Positions 46,335 through 58,542 of a DNA stretch of 64,000 nucleotides are shown piece after piece. The stretch is from NCBI GenBank assembly GCA_002989075.1, contig PSQN01000014.1, positions 248,001-312,000 of the forward strand, written 5' to 3'. The translations under genes and the position numbers were made by a program. The first letter of the stretch is position 1, and each line of letters opens with the position of its first letter. The DNA comes from Arthonia radiata (Eukaryota > Ascomycota > Arthoniomycetes > Arthoniales > Arthoniaceae). The notes below the pieces were generated by a model. That model was not told the DNA's origin and ran no database searches. It saw only the letters and a list, made by a program, of their open reading frames with translations.

Positions 46335-48953
46335 TTACATCAAGCTGGGATCTATATTACTTCCAGGTGGAGGCCGGCCACTAGGCATCGTGCTCGGGTC
46401 GGTGGGCCTGAGTGAGCGGCGAGTGCGAGCTGTCTCGTTCGTCTGAAAGGAGCGGTTGGCGCCTCCGCTCTGGCTGCGGATAAAGTATGGAGTATTTGTA
46501 CCATGCAGCTGTCCGCGAGATGGGTCGCTGTAGAAGTGGCCCTCGTCTTCGCTCGGATCATCGGCGTCGCTCTCTTCATCCTCCGCCGGTTTCTCGTCGT
46601 CCGTCAGCTGCAATTCGTTATCTGATGCCTGCTGCGGTGCTACTGCGACATCTGTGTCATGAGATGCTTTCACTTCAGTGTCCGTATCACCGTAGATACT
46701 GTCATCATCGCTTCCCACTCTGGCGGCATTGTCTTGAACATGCTGAATCTCATCGCTCAGCAAGCCTACCGCGGGCTGTGCGGCGCTGCCTGGCTGATTC
46801 TGAGCAAGCGCTCCCGCAAAGCCAAAACCACTTGTCTGCGCTGTCTGCGCTAGCGGTGAGTCGGATTGGGATACGTTGGTATCTGGTGCTACGTCTTTCA
46901 TAGCATGATCAGTGGCTTGTTGCGCTTCTGGAGGTGCATCTATCATACTCAAATCGGCGGCGCTGCCCGATGGAGCTTGCGTTTGAACGGCATCAGAGCA
47001 TGGTGCAGGCTGTGAGTGAGAAAGCGTCTCTACAGCAGAAGCTCCAGGTATGACGCGCCGTCTTCTGGGCTTCATCATACGTCGATTCTGAATGACATGT
47101 GTCGGAGCCTCTGCAGCAATGTCCTCCACAGCAATGTCATGCGCTTCCACAGCTGTCTCATCGATCCGCTCGTGCTGCAGCGTTCTGGCATTGCCAGATT
47201 GGAGGGTGTCAATAGCGCCATCAAAAGCTATGGATGGCTGACTTTCGGCTTGCTGCAAAAGAGCTGGTTGAAGTGATTTACGCAAGCCAGTCCCAGCAAC
47301 AGGCAGTGGCGCCTGCTGATCAACAGATCTGGCAAGATGACGTCCAGTCTGGGCAGCTGATGGCTCAAGTTGCGCCATTAGAGCAGCATCACTGCTGCCC
47401 TCCATCTTTGGACCTACTTGAACGTCCAGATTGCCGCAGTGCTGGTCGATGACCGGATTCTGCTCTTGACAAGAGCCGTGCTCCTCGAAGGAGTCGCTAT
47501 CCGTGAGCAACGTCGACTGTTGAGCTGTGCCCTGCTCCATGACGATCTCAGGAAGATGTTGCGCAGGTAGCGGCTGCATCAGCGGCTGCGGCAGCGACTG
47601 CTGCTCTTCCTCGGCCGTGCTCTCTTCCAGCACTATGCCCTGCTTCTCCATACTCTCATGGGCAAAATTCGGACCCAAGACACTCGATAATTCTTGATCT
47701 TGCGACTCCGAGCCATGCTGAGTTTGCTGTCCCAACGCGCTGCTTCCCTTCCGCTTGAGCTGATTGATGCTCAGTTTCACGGCGGCATTCTTCCTACTGA
47801 AACGCTTCCTGGTCTCCTCGTTGTCTGCCTTCATCTTGGCTTGGTCCTGCTCTAGCGTCTTGACCCTGCCATCAACGCCTTCGAGTACCTTTCTCGATTC
47901 AATCTTCTCCGTTCGCATTCGATCCTCGCATTGCCTCCATTCTTTCTTGATTTTCCTGGTATCGTCTTTGAAACGGTCCAGGCTTGCGGCTGTTTCAGCA
48001 CGGAGCTCCTTGTCCGATTCCTGCTTTGCCTTCGAATCGTCGTCGACATTCCTTATCGTATCCTCCGCCTTCTTCATCGCATCACTATGACTCGCAATGA
48101 GATTCTGCACGCTTTGCTCATGCTGGTCCCGCTCGCGGTGGAATGCTCTATCGTTTTCCTCCAGGCGATCAAGCGCCTGTTGCTTCATGCTAATGACGTC
48201 CTTTCTCAATTCGTTATGGCACTCTTTCGACTCCAGCAATTCGCTTCTTAATGACGTGACTTGATCCTCGACAGTATCAAGATCAGCAGACATGGCTCGG
48301 AAGTCAGTGACGTTCGCTTTGCGGATCAGCCAATTTTTCACGTAGCTGAGCACTTCTTGATGACGAGCTTTTTGTTCTTGATCACGGGCTTCTTGTTTTC
48401 GATCACGAGCTTCTTGTTCAGAGCAGCTTCGTTGTTCGAAATCAAGAAAATCCCTCTTCGTGACAAGTTGAGTCTCCGGCGACGCATTGCTGGCAGTTGC
48501 AGTGTCTGATATCTCGGTCTGTTGCTGTGCTTGTATTCCCTTGATGAGATTGGTAAGCTCTTCAACTTTCTCTCTATAGAAGACAAGCTCTTCGTTCCTC
48601 TTTCTGGGTTTGGACTGGTGAGTGAGAACGCTGTAGCCGATGAAGAACAGAACGGCGATCTCCCAGCGAAAGTTCCATGCATGTTGAAGAAGGGTGAAGT
48701 CGCCCTCCATATCGACGAGGTAGGTATGGAGAAGGTCGTGCGTGTATGTGACAATGGTTTCGATGTTCTCCGATCGCTCTTGCTGGACTCCGAGCTGGGC
48801 ACAAACGGTAGTCAGGTTGCCTTGCAGCTGAGCGGTGGCCTCGTCATGACCTTTGATGTGCGTGTTGAGTCGAGAATGGGTGGACAGCCACCCCAAACCC
48901 AAGAGACTTAGAATAGCAGGAAGGGTGTTCTGGAGGTGCCACACGAGAGTCAT
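46335..48953 (-). CDS. Long two-helix coiled-coil membrane protein (872 residues)
   Basis: The intronless frame is intact. A first helix (LPAILSLLGLGWL) near the N-terminus is followed by a heptad loop with one sequon and one Cys (NLTTVCAQLG). A second helix (WEIAVLFFIGYSVL) is near 95-110. Residues 120-410 are a long charged coiled coil; 150-175 carry the short repeat RKQEARDQEQKARHQE. The rest is Gln/Ala/Ser-rich and acidic, probably disordered, ending TMPSGRPPPGSNIDPSLM. The layout of helix pair, rod and disordered tail matches the 597-residue gene and the broken 12.6-16.1 kb gene. No described family is recognised. Coiled-coil proteins attract chance matches to myosin and tropomyosin. Confidence 0.82.
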   Translation of the reverse strand: MTLVWHLQNTLPAILSLLGLGWLSTHSRLNTHIKGHDEATAQLQGNLTTVCAQLGVQQERSENIETIVTYTHDLLHTYLVDMEGDFTLLQHAWNFRWEIAVLFFIGYSVLTHQSKPRKRNEELVFYREKVEELTNLIKGIQAQQQTEISDTATASNASPETQLVTKRDFLDFEQRSCSEQEARDRKQEARDQEQKARHQEVLSYVKNWLIRKANVTDFRAMSADLDTVEDQVTSLRSELLESKECHNELRKDVISMKQQALDRLEENDRAFHRERDQHEQSVQNLIASHSDAMKKAEDTIRNVDDDSKAKQESDKELRAETAASLDRFKDDTRKIKKEWRQCEDRMRTEKIESRKVLEGVDGRVKTLEQDQAKMKADNEETRKRFSRKNAAVKLSINQLKRKGSSALGQQTQHGSESQDQELSSVLGPNFAHESMEKQGIVLEESTAEEEQQSLPQPLMQPLPAQHLPEIVMEQGTAQQSTLLTDSDSFEEHGSCQEQNPVIDQHCGNLDVQVGPKMEGSSDAALMAQLEPSAAQTGRHLARSVDQQAPLPVAGTGLRKSLQPALLQQAESQPSIAFDGAIDTLQSGNARTLQHERIDETAVEAHDIAVEDIAAEAPTHVIQNRRMMKPRRRRVIPGASAVETLSHSQPAPCSDAVQTQAPSGSAADLSMIDAPPEAQQATDHAMKDVAPDTNVSQSDSPLAQTAQTSGFGFAGALAQNQPGSAAQPAVGLLSDEIQHVQDNAARVGSDDDSIYGDTDTEVKASHDTDVAVAPQQASDNELQLTDDEKPAEDEESDADDPSEDEGHFYSDPSRGQLHGTNTPYFIRSQSGGANRSFQTNETARTRRSLRPTDPSTMPSGRPPPGSNIDPSLM

Positions 48954-50031
48954 GATGACAGCGCCGGCAGCTTGTAGGATGGAATGTGGTTTTCGATTGA
49001 TCAGAAAGGATCTGGGTGGCTGTTTATGGCTTCTCAGGAAGTTCGCAGGAGATCAAGAAGTTGACAGGTCCTCGAGCAGTTGTGCACGTAATGATTTCTT
49101 TGCAGATGAAAGAAGTTCGGAGTTCTTTGTAGATGGAGAAAGTTCGAAGTTCTTTTGCAGACGAAGAAGGTCTGAAGTTGACAAGATGTGACAAAATTGT
49201 CAAACGTGATGAAGGAGAGAGAGAGCCAGAAAGGAGGAAGGGAACCCTCAACGCACGAGCCCCAAGGCAGGCGCCGGCTTGGCAGACATCACATGACGTC
49301 GAGTGCAAACGGAGAGAGTGGATCTCAACACATTACTTATCCACCACTTGCCTCTTGCCTACCACCTACCCATCGACCAGCCATCTTTGGGAGATGTCGC
49401 TTTTTGCTCTTCATATTGCCTATACTACCACAATTCCGCTCCATTATGAGTGAGCACTGCCAGTCAACACACGAATGATGCAAGTTCGATTGCATGTGTT
49501 GCTGTGACGACGGGCGCTGTTTATGGTGAATGGAAGGAGGAGAGGTGCTGAGATGAAGTGAAGAAATGGGCAATAGGGCGCAACCCTACTAGAAATTGCA
49601 GGGCTGAGACGTAAGGTTAAGGGATGAGAAGTGTCTCCTGAGTCTTGGCGTCTTTGCACATGGATCCGGTTGTTGTGGGTGTCGGCCAAGGATGCGCAGC
49701 ACAAGCGACAGAGGTCAGATTCCTTGAAGAAAAGGGGCATTGACTATATGATCGATCCGGTTTTCGTAAGGTAAAGGAGGGTGGGAACATTGGAAGAAGG
49801 AATGACGCTAATTGGAGGTCATTTTCACTCTGTAGGAGGCTAGGAGCTTGTGCGATCGCGCGAGTATCTCCGCTATGCAATTCTACAGTCTATCATCGAG
49901 TCTAGCACTCAATGATACTCTAGGAATGTATGCTGAAGACTTCGATCGACTACACGATCATTCCCCAAATACAGCGAAGGTAATGCGCCAAACTCCACGC
50001 TGAAAGCCAGATGCTCAGTTACCGTAACACT
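48954..50031. other. 1.1 kb without a supported gene
   Basis: This is the border between the cluster and the conserved right flank. It has the promoter of the 872-residue gene, a short tandem repeat, and EFR3 3' sequence. The frames at 49133-49478 and 49444-49880 overlap and show no features. Confidence 0.45.
49096..49177. repeat. Three tandem 27-28 base units
   Basis: Units at 49096-49122, 49123-49149 and 49150-49177 all follow TTCTTT-GCAGATG-AGAAAGTTCG-AG with a few changes. They lie about 140-225 bases upstream of the ATG of the 872-residue gene, so they are in its promoter or leader. Confidence 0.75.
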
Positions 50032-53000
50032 TTAATTGACCGACGACACATCCGCACTCACCATACTATCGCTGTCGTTGTCGCTCGTCGGCACTGGCTG
50101 ACTGAACCGGTATGCAAATTTCGTAGGCTGGCCTGTTTCCAGTATCCGCTGCAGCTCGCTCACACGAACGGACTGCCTGCCGGCTGCCGACGCAGGCGCG
50201 GACATGCTTGGCCGGTCTTGCATGCTGCGGGAACCAAATGCACCTTGGCTACTAGGACGATTAAGGTCAATCTCGGACACATTTCGCGAGCTGGCTGGTT
50301 TCGGTGAGTCGCCTCCGTTCTTGACACCATTGGCAGCGAGCAGTCCAGCGGCGCCCTTGCCTGAGCCTGAGCCGGCCTTCGAATTGGTCACAGATGAGCT
50401 CCTTGCAAGTTTTCTATCGACTTCGGCGACGCACTGTTCTCTTGACCACGGTTGGAGAAGCTGCTCCTTGACTTCTTGAGGCAGCTGTTGGTCCGCTGGC
50501 ATCACAAAGACTGGCGGCTTTTGTGAGTTCGATCTCGATGACATTGGTCTCCCCCTAGGAGACGTAGGCGGGCTGGACGGTGGCGATAGGAGCGATCCGG
50601 AGTAGGCATGGTCGATGCAATCAACCATCTCCGCCCGACTTGACAATGGCTCTAGTGTATGCGCGCGCTGCGATGGCGTTGGAGGTGGCGGCTGCGGAGG
50701 GGCGTCTGCGGGATCCTTGATTCTGTCAATAGGCAGAGCAGGAAAGTTGATCGGACCCAACCATAGACCAAGCTGCGACCGCCGGCTGATCTCATTAGCA
50801 ATGTCCCGTCCGACCACGGTGGTATCGAAATCGAAGACTTCGCTAAGAGTCCAGAAGTAGCCGTGGACCAGACTACCGATAGCGTCCTTGGCTGAGACAC
50901 TTGCAAGGTTTGGTATGTCGTCCTGCAAGCGAAAGATCATAGGTAAGCCATGACGAACGCTATTGACACCAAGCTTCTGGACCATTGACACCAGTAGAAG
51001 ATGCAAGAGCAACATGTCTGGCTCCGATTCCGCAAATTGCAACGCGTTGTCGTTAATTGCTAGCGTCAAAAGCTGCAGAAAGTTGGAATGGGCACGCAGA
51101 TTCGTTATGCTCCGCTTTGACGCGTTTGAAAGCGCACGATGCGCGATGGCGTGGCCATCGCTCGTATGTGCACTCTGTCTGCTGAGCCGATTGCGTTTGG
51201 CATGCTCCTGCGGCACCCGTAGGCTAGATTTGTCAAGCTCGAAGAACATCCACGTGATAAGCGCATCGACGTATGCTTTCCGTACTCTACCGCAAGGATC
51301 GCGAAGCAGCCATTGCGTACCCTCCCATGTTGAGATGTTGATGGGGTTACGGTTGCTGCCGCCTTGTCCTTCTCTGCGCCGTGAGTTGGCAGTTTCGATG
51401 ATATTCTTGATGGCCGTCAAAGCTAACACTCGGGCGGTGTCGAAGGAGAAAAAGTCGTCTGTCGTTGGGTCCTCCTGCAGGCGAACAGATTCCGCAATCG
51501 CGTCTGCCGTGTTGGAAGGGTTCTCGATGGCAATGGTGGTCGACGGTACAGCGCTGATAGGTGGCTTCAACCGAAGCAGAAGAGCGCTCACCATCTCCCC
51601 GATTTGATCTGCGTAGTATATGTGGGTGGCCAAGTCACCAGTAGCAGCGGTGAGCTCGTCGAGTAGCTGTATTCTCAGCGGCGAGGCCTGCGTTGCGTCT
51701 TCAGTCTCAGGAGCGTGGCCCGACGCTGGTGATTGATCTCTGCTAGTCTCCTTTGCCAGACTTACACTCAACAAGCCGTGTGATGTAGCCTGTTGCCGGT
51801 GTGGCTTGACGCCCGAGCCTTGACCGCCCAGCTGGAGTAACAGCAAGATGTGATTAACAAACCCAATGAGCACATCATTGACGCTGAGTCCGATGAAAGT
51901 AATGTCCGAGCGAAGAAGTGAAGCAATGATTCTTACCAGCATAAGTTGATTGCCCAGATCCGCTTCCGTGATAGGACTTCTGGTCAGACCCTCGGTCAGA
52001 GTCACAAGAACAACGAAGCGCGTCTGGACGGACGTCCACCGAGACATGTCCTCGAACAGCTCCACGGCCCATAACTGTAGATGAGACGCGGACCTATCTT
52101 GTTCGCGATTGTACATGCTTCCATTACGGCTCGAGATGAACGCTGTAGTACATTGCGTTGCAACGTGGATCTGAGGTGGCACGTCGAGGCCAAAGATTTG
52201 TCGTAAACAATGCATCGCCAATACACCCACCTCTTCGACAGCCCTCTCATCCGCGTCTTCGGTAGTCCCAAATGCGTTGGCGGGATCCACTTCCTCGACA
52301 TCCCCGTTGTAAGACGCGTTCGTGCTGAGCCGTGGTCTGCCAGTTTGGTCTTTGTCGCCGTCTTCCTTGGAGCCGTCGCGCGCCTTCAGCCGCGCCAGAT
52401 GGCCAGGCACTTCAGAGTATACGTTCTCGAGAATGACGGGCATAATGGCGCGAAGCTGACGGCCATTGTCCGCAGCGAACGACTCCGCAGAAACCAAGCT
52501 CTGAATCGCCTGCATACCGGCCTTGCGATTCCTGACTGCTACGTTTGCGACGACCGGGGCCTTCCCAGGGGGAGCGTACCGTTTTGAGGCGAATGAGGCG
52601 TAGCGACTAATTATGTCATCGTACTGATTGATGTGATCTTGATCGGCGGCAAATTGTGCGACATCGTAATGGTTGCAGAAAGCCTCGAAGGTGGGCACGG
52701 AGGACTCGAGCAGTCCAACGTGATGCGAATGAAGGACATCGTGGAGAATCTGTAAGATATAGCTGGAGAATATGGGAAGGTCACGCGCGCACTTCTCGAT
52801 CAGAGCTCGGAGGATCTGTAGCGTAACCTGCACATTGCTGCTTGCTTGTCAGTAAACGCGAAGCATAGTGTATCGAGTGTGCTTTACCCTTGGCGGTTGC
52901 GATATATGTCGCTGGCGGTCTTCTTCTCCAAGAATGCGCCCACCTTGGGTAATTTGCTTCGCCGCGAGCTAGCATAGAAGAGTAGGTAGCTCAATTCGCT

Positions 53001-53105
53001 CGAGTTCGGTTTGACTTCAATATTACTGCCTCGTTGGAAACGCGGAAAGCATCGTAAGATGAGCACCTGATGTTTGGGGCGGAACTTTTGGCGGATAGCG
53101 CTCAT
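50032..53105 (-). CDS. EFR3: EFR3, plasma-membrane anchor of PI4-kinase, 2 exons
   Basis: Efr3 is a palmitoylated or basic-patch scaffold. With Ypp1/TTC7 it holds the PI4-kinase Stt4 at the plasma membrane to make PI4P. Exons 53105-52888 and 52837-50032 join in phase (NRQG/NVQVTLQIL) to 1007 residues, near the usual fungal length. The N-terminus MSAIRQKFRPKHQVLILRCF is basic as expected. VGAFLEKKTASDIYR and LRALIEKCARDLPIFSSYIL are typical of the family, and the N-terminal 500 residues look like ARM/HEAT helices. The C-terminal third is Ser/Pro-rich. The acceptor chosen (GCAG before CAATGTG) restores the conserved GNVQVTLQIL; the next AG would not. Confidence 0.93.
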
Positions 53106-54152
53106 TTACGCTACGCAGCCTGAAACGCTGCTCGCAACCAGCGCGCGCCCACGGAGGTAGAACGCGAGCTTTTTAGGGAGTGTAGTGGTCGTCTCGACGT
53201 GTAGTTGGAGCGCCAGCGGATGGGTAAGCAGGGCGGGAGATGTTCGTAGGAACGCGGAGGTAAGAGCTGCGATCCGGCGTCATACAGGAACCAAGAGGGT
53301 ATGTGAACGATGCTACAGAATTCACGCGACTGTCGCCCGTGTATAGCCAAGAGGATGGAGTCTCGCGGAGGAGCGTGAGCTTGGGCATAAGCGACGATGT
53401 CAGCATAAGTCACGACAGACGGGCAGGGTTATCATTCTTCGTGATCAGCAAGAGATAAAATTAAGCTCGTACTAGCGCAGACTAGTCGTGCTAGCTCCCG
53501 CGTCGATTGTCACACGTGTGAACAGACCACTCCGACATCAGCAGCCTGCCCACGCTCTTCGAATCAACATTGCTCTCGTTCTTCACTTTCGATTCCCTCG
53601 TCGCACATCCTTTCCTTAATCCTTTGTCGCTTCGCTTTCACCGCCTGTCTTGCTAACATTTCAGCGACAGTCCCGCTTAAAGCAGTCTCTGCCCTTGCTT
53701 GTCCCTGACCTCGCACAACTCTCATGCGCCGCATTCGCTTCCCCACTTCCGTGCAGGATATTCGCCTAGACAGGACATTCGCATGACCTGCGAGATCGAC
53801 GTCGTCGGCAGGCAGCGCGCCAGTCTCAACGTCGAACAAAAACACCGCTCCTCCTCGCCATACATCATCCTTACCTCATAATCCGCTCAAACATCCCACC
53901 AAATCTCTTCACTCGCCTACCGGAGCACAAAGCCTCCTACATTTATTTCTGGTAGCATCGACTCACTCGTACCCTATCCGCGGCCTGTTTTTCTAGATAT
54001 GAAGTAGACAGCCCATACGCTCAGCTCCAACGGGCTTTTAGCAGACGGTCCAAGACCGCTGCGGCTGTATCACAGCCTTGAAGCCTAGGGACTGCACGTG
54101 GGTCCATTGCGAATCAGGTACCAGTTCGAATATCTCAACCAGCCATCTAAGG
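53106..54152. promoter_or_regulatory. Divergent intergenic region between EFR3 and MED15
   Basis: This 1 kb gap holds both promoters. A 93-codon minus-strand frame at 53564-53845 is rich in Arg and Glu but ends in nothing recognisable; it overlaps a pyrimidine-rich stretch upstream of MED15. I do not call it. Confidence 0.45.
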
Positions 54153-57100
54153 ATGAACAACTTCAACGTGCAACAGCCTGGGATGCCCGGACGCGGTCCG
54201 ATGACCTTTCCTCAGCCACCCAACGCCAATGCGTTCGTCCGCTTCATACACTCCCGGCTTGCAGAGCAAGGTCAGCCGCAAGGATGGCAAACACAAATTG
54301 CTCGACAGAGCCGCGCTGGCACAATCTTTGGGATGTACGTACCAAACGGCGCCACTGCTGGACGATGGGTTTACTGACTTATGATGTAGATTCACACAAC
54401 TACGCCTTCAGTCTAACGCAGCCCAAAATTCGGATCAAGAAAGGCTTCGCTATGCCATCAATTTCGAGCACCAGGTCTATCAGACTTCACAAAGCGCCGA
54501 GCAGTATAATGGTAGCATTCAAGAGAAGATGAAGAACCTGACTGCTATGCGTCAAAACCAAGCCAATTTCGGCCTTCAAAGTAATATGCCCGCATCAATG
54601 TCCAACAACCCAATGATGGCTAATCGGCCTGCCAATACTCCTCATATGTCTGCTCCAACACCTATGCCACCTAATGCGCCAGGAATGTTAAATGCGAATG
54701 GAGCTCAAAACAACAATATGGGTATGTTCATGCGCCCGCCTGGACCGCTAAATCATAAAGGGCAGCTTAACCCGCCCACGGCTCAGATGCTGCCTCAAAA
54801 CAATCCGACGAGCAATCCCAACCGTTCTCAGCAAGCCGTGCCGAATCCAGGGGAGGTTGAGCAATTAGCTAGGCAGATGCGAGCCGAGATAGAGCAAAAA
54901 GGGAATGTACAGCAAGTACGCGAAGCACTCCGACAGAAAGTCGATCCAGCCGTGCTTCAAGCTATCGATAGCCGAGGGCAGGACATCTTGGTCACTTGGT
55001 CACAAACATTCGCTCAGGGACAAATCGCACGAAAGTACGGTCTGTCCTCGCAGCAAGATAGCACGCAAGGCCTTCAGGGTGCGCCTGGTAATCAGACTCA
55101 GAATCAGACTGGCATGCCAGGTGGAGTCACCAGAGGGCAGGCCGGTGAGTCCGGCAAACCGGCTATCGATTTTGCGCAAGTCTTGGGGCAACAAGCTGCT
55201 GCTGCGCGATCCCAAGCCAGTGGCGAGACAGTCGTTCCGGCAACCAACAATCAAAACTTTCAAGGGCCACTTGGGCGAGGTCCCTTCCCGAACAACTTTG
55301 GTGGCATGAATGGCAACAATGCGGCCATATCTGGGCAAGTGCCCGGCACCATGGCTGGCAGTCGTCCCGCTTCGTCTTTCCAAGCTGGACAAATTCCAGG
55401 CACGGCTATGCCGCAACCCCAACCGAACTTCAATACCAGCGCATCCCCGGCCCGGAACCAATTCGTCACCGGCCCTCCAAATGCGCTCACTGGTCAGCCT
55501 GGGGGTCTGCACATGCCTGGTCCCAGCCCAGCTATGCCAACGTTAAATCAGCCGATGGGCGCGCCAGGTAATCCAATGGCTCCACGGCCAAATCAACCAA
55601 TGCCCCGTAACCAACAACCTTCACCAAGACCCGGCGGACAACCCAATCAGCCACCCAATGTAATGCAAGCTCCCGGGCTAGGCAATATGCCGAATCTGAA
55701 CACGGCGATGGGGAAGCAGTGGGTCCAACAACAAATGCAGAGGCTGCCCGCTGAGCAACATCAACAATTTCTGCATTTCATTAGGGCGGCGATGCAACAG
55801 CAAGCAGGGTCTCAGCAACAACAGCCAAACCAAACGGTTAACCCGCAGATGAACGTCGCTCAGCCCCTGCCTCTAGGTCTTCAAGGCCCAGGTGTTGGTC
55901 CGCAGGGAATGCCACCCAACATGCAAGCTCCTCGAGCACCTAACATGCTTCAGCAACCAGCGAATGCGATGCCCAACAATGGCATGCTCCAGCCTCCACG
56001 CTCTGCCAATGGCATGCCCAATGCAGACCTACCAAACGCGGAAATTCTGATGAACAAGATGCCTCTTCCCCGAGACGCCCTGAATAAGCGGGTTCCGGAG
56101 CTTGATATACCCATGGGCGTAACAACCTGGGAGGGTCTCTTCGAATTTCTGAGCAGAAATCCAACAATGCTAAGTGAGACTGCTCAAGGCCATTTGAAGA
56201 CAATCCGGGGGCAGCAATTCATCATCCAAACAAATGCACAGCGCCGACCACCAGGTCCAGGAGCATTCACAAACGAAGCACCATTCGTCAACATCCCACA
56301 AGACAAGCAGACGTTGGTGCCAGAGATGATGCTGTTGATCAGAAACAATGTCATCGAAGCCAATCCCGCACCCCAGGTCCGCATCAAAGATGTGTCGCCG
56401 AATGAGCTACAGAATTTTCGACAGCGCAATTCGACGGGTGAAGTAGGCCGACAATCCGACATGCATGTTCGCAGTTTGATCATTCGAACAAAAGCTGAAG
56501 AGATCGCAAAGCGCTTTGGTCAGGATTTCGCCAAACTCGTTTATCTCACATTCTCACGCGCCAACAGTTTGGCATTGGTTCAAAACAACCAACCCCAACA
56601 ACGACCTGCTCCTGCTCCCGCCGCATTCTCCCAAGGATTCGTGCCAAACCCCCCCGATCAGCAACCTCAACAGCGTCCTCCCCATGTTGCTGTGGCACCG
56701 CAGCAGCGACCTCCACTGCAGAGTGTGCCGAATGGTGTGCAGACCCTTCCTAACGGCATTGCTCAGCCCGGTGGTATGAAAGCTGGCCAGCTCTCTTCTA
56801 TGAATCGTGAAGATCAGCTGCGCGTACAGGAGGAGATGAAGAAGCGCGCTTTGCAAGCCACACAGGCTCAAAACGCTCCCCCGAGTCAGAATCAGGAGCC
56901 GAAGGTCGAGTGGAACAACATGTCCATAGATCAAAAACAGCAGCGGTTTGTCAATCTGACTCGCGAGATCCACATGAAGACTCCACGAGGTCAGCCGATG
57001 CCCTTGCCTCAAGGTCCTCAGGGTAACAACATGTTCTCCGCCGTCCGGCAAATGATTGAGATGCAACAAACAAATGTCGCCGCTCTCAAAGCATTCTATA

Positions 57101-58542
57101 TGACAACTGGCAACGAGAAGGCGACTAGAGAGATATTGGCTGCGATTTGCGTGCTCAAGAACCAGGTGAAGCCAGGTAATCCACCAGGTAATGGGCAGGT
57201 CCAGCTTGAAATCACTGCTTCGCCACTAGCCTTGACAGACAGCATGAACAAGATTGCAAGGTTCAGAAGATTTGTGCAAGAGTTCCAAAACAAGAAGGGA
57301 GCCAGCAGTGGCCCAGCGTCCAGCCAAGCACCGTCGCAGCCTGCTGCCCCAGCGACACAACCCGCAGCAGCGCGACCGCCCGCGCAAACGAACAACAAAG
57401 CTGCAGGCGCAATCAAGAACCAGAGTCCCAGCACAACTTCGGCTCCACCGGGACAACAGCCAGCTCGACCACAACCTGACGGAGGCGTCAAGTACTTCAA
57501 CCATCAGAAGCAGGAGTTCAACCTTGCCATCCCTCCGAACAAACTCAAACAGAAAATGCAAGCACAGCAAGGTGCGCCTGCCACCGCTCAAGTCAAGTCC
57601 GAGCAGGAGCAGAAACAGAGCGTCACCCCTACCCCAGCGCCGGTAACGGCAGACCTGCCTTTCAAATGCTCCGTCCCTGGCTGCGAGCACGAAGCCATTG
57701 GCTTCGCTAACCAGCAGGAACAGCAAGAGCATGAGCGGGGTGCACATAAGTACAATGGTGATCCACTGCGCTGGTGTCTGGGATCGCTACGTGAGAGCCT
57801 TGGTCTTAATAAGCCTGCTGCTCTACGCAGAGCTGCTGCTGCTCGAGCACCACCTAGCGAAGCGTCGTTGAAGCCCACCGTTCCGCAAGCAGTCGCAATG
57901 AAGCGCGAGAATAGCACACGTCCTGTCACGCCTCAAGGCCGACCCGCCTCCCTGGTCAACGGGAATGAGCCGCGACCGTCCTCTGCAACTGGCAGCAAGC
58001 GAGGCTCCGGGTCGATACAAGGTCAGACAGAGGTCGAAATGGGCAGCCCTTCCAAGCGGCCGAAAACTGCTTCACCGCCAGTCGACACTTGGCAACACAC
58101 CGACTGGTCACGCGAATTGATGGAGGAGGTCTGGAGCGATATTCCCGGAGCCACCGCAGCCGACCCGTGGGAGGGCTGCTCCATCCCAGGTTTCGAGATG
58201 GTTCAGGACTCGCCGCCCGAGATTGATGATATTAAGCCGATGTCTGATGAGGAGCACATTCAGTCCCTACTTGATTGGAAAGACCCTAATACAGAGGCGA
58301 TCTTCAAGAAGATCCAGGAGGAGAAAGGCGGGTCGATGGCCAGCCCGCTCGACGGTGGAGACTGGTTCATGGTCAATGGTGATTTTGCTCCGAACCACGA
58401 TCTGGACGTCACGGAGGAAGAGGTTGACGAGTTTCTGCGAAACCAGTCTGCGAAGAACGAAGCCAATTTGGGAATGGAGCAGGACACTGGAGAGATGAGC
58501 TTCGCGGCTGATGCCGATACGGATGCTTTGTTTGATATGTGA
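54153..58542 (+). CDS. MED15: Mediator tail subunit 15 (Gal11-like), 2 exons
   Basis: Med15 is a Mediator tail subunit that binds transcription activators in the nucleus. Exons 54153-54334 and 54390-58542 join in phase (GTIFG/IFTQLRLQS) to 1444 residues. The N-terminal part looks like the KIX-type activator-binding fold (FVRFIHSRLAEQG, GWQTQIARQSRAG, IFTQLRLQSNAAQ). Long Gln/Asn/Pro/Met-rich tracts follow. About residues 630-720 and 880-970 are folded, conserved-looking segments (TAMGKQWVQQQMQ earlier; NAEILMNKMPLPRDAL and LRVQEEMKKRALQATQ). The C-terminus is acidic (DDIKPMSDEEHIQSLLDW, ending DADTDALFDM). The donor is GTACGT and the acceptor TGTAG. Confidence 0.85.

Noticed and set aside
12587-48953. 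Idea that the cluster is a transposon, virus-derived or secondary-metabolite region
   Set aside because: I saw no transposase, reverse transcriptase, integrase, terminal repeats, capsid-like or PKS/NRPS/P450 sequence. Paralogy is of small membrane genes only.
46335-48953. Calling the long coiled-coil proteins myosin, SMC or tropomyosin relatives
   Set aside because: No motor or ATPase head (Walker A/B) is present, and heptad content alone gives misleading similarity.
53564-53845. 93-codon Arg/Glu-rich minus frame between EFR3 and MED15
   Set aside because: It lies in a probable promoter/leader region, lacks domains, and its composition follows from the pyrimidine-rich opposite strand.
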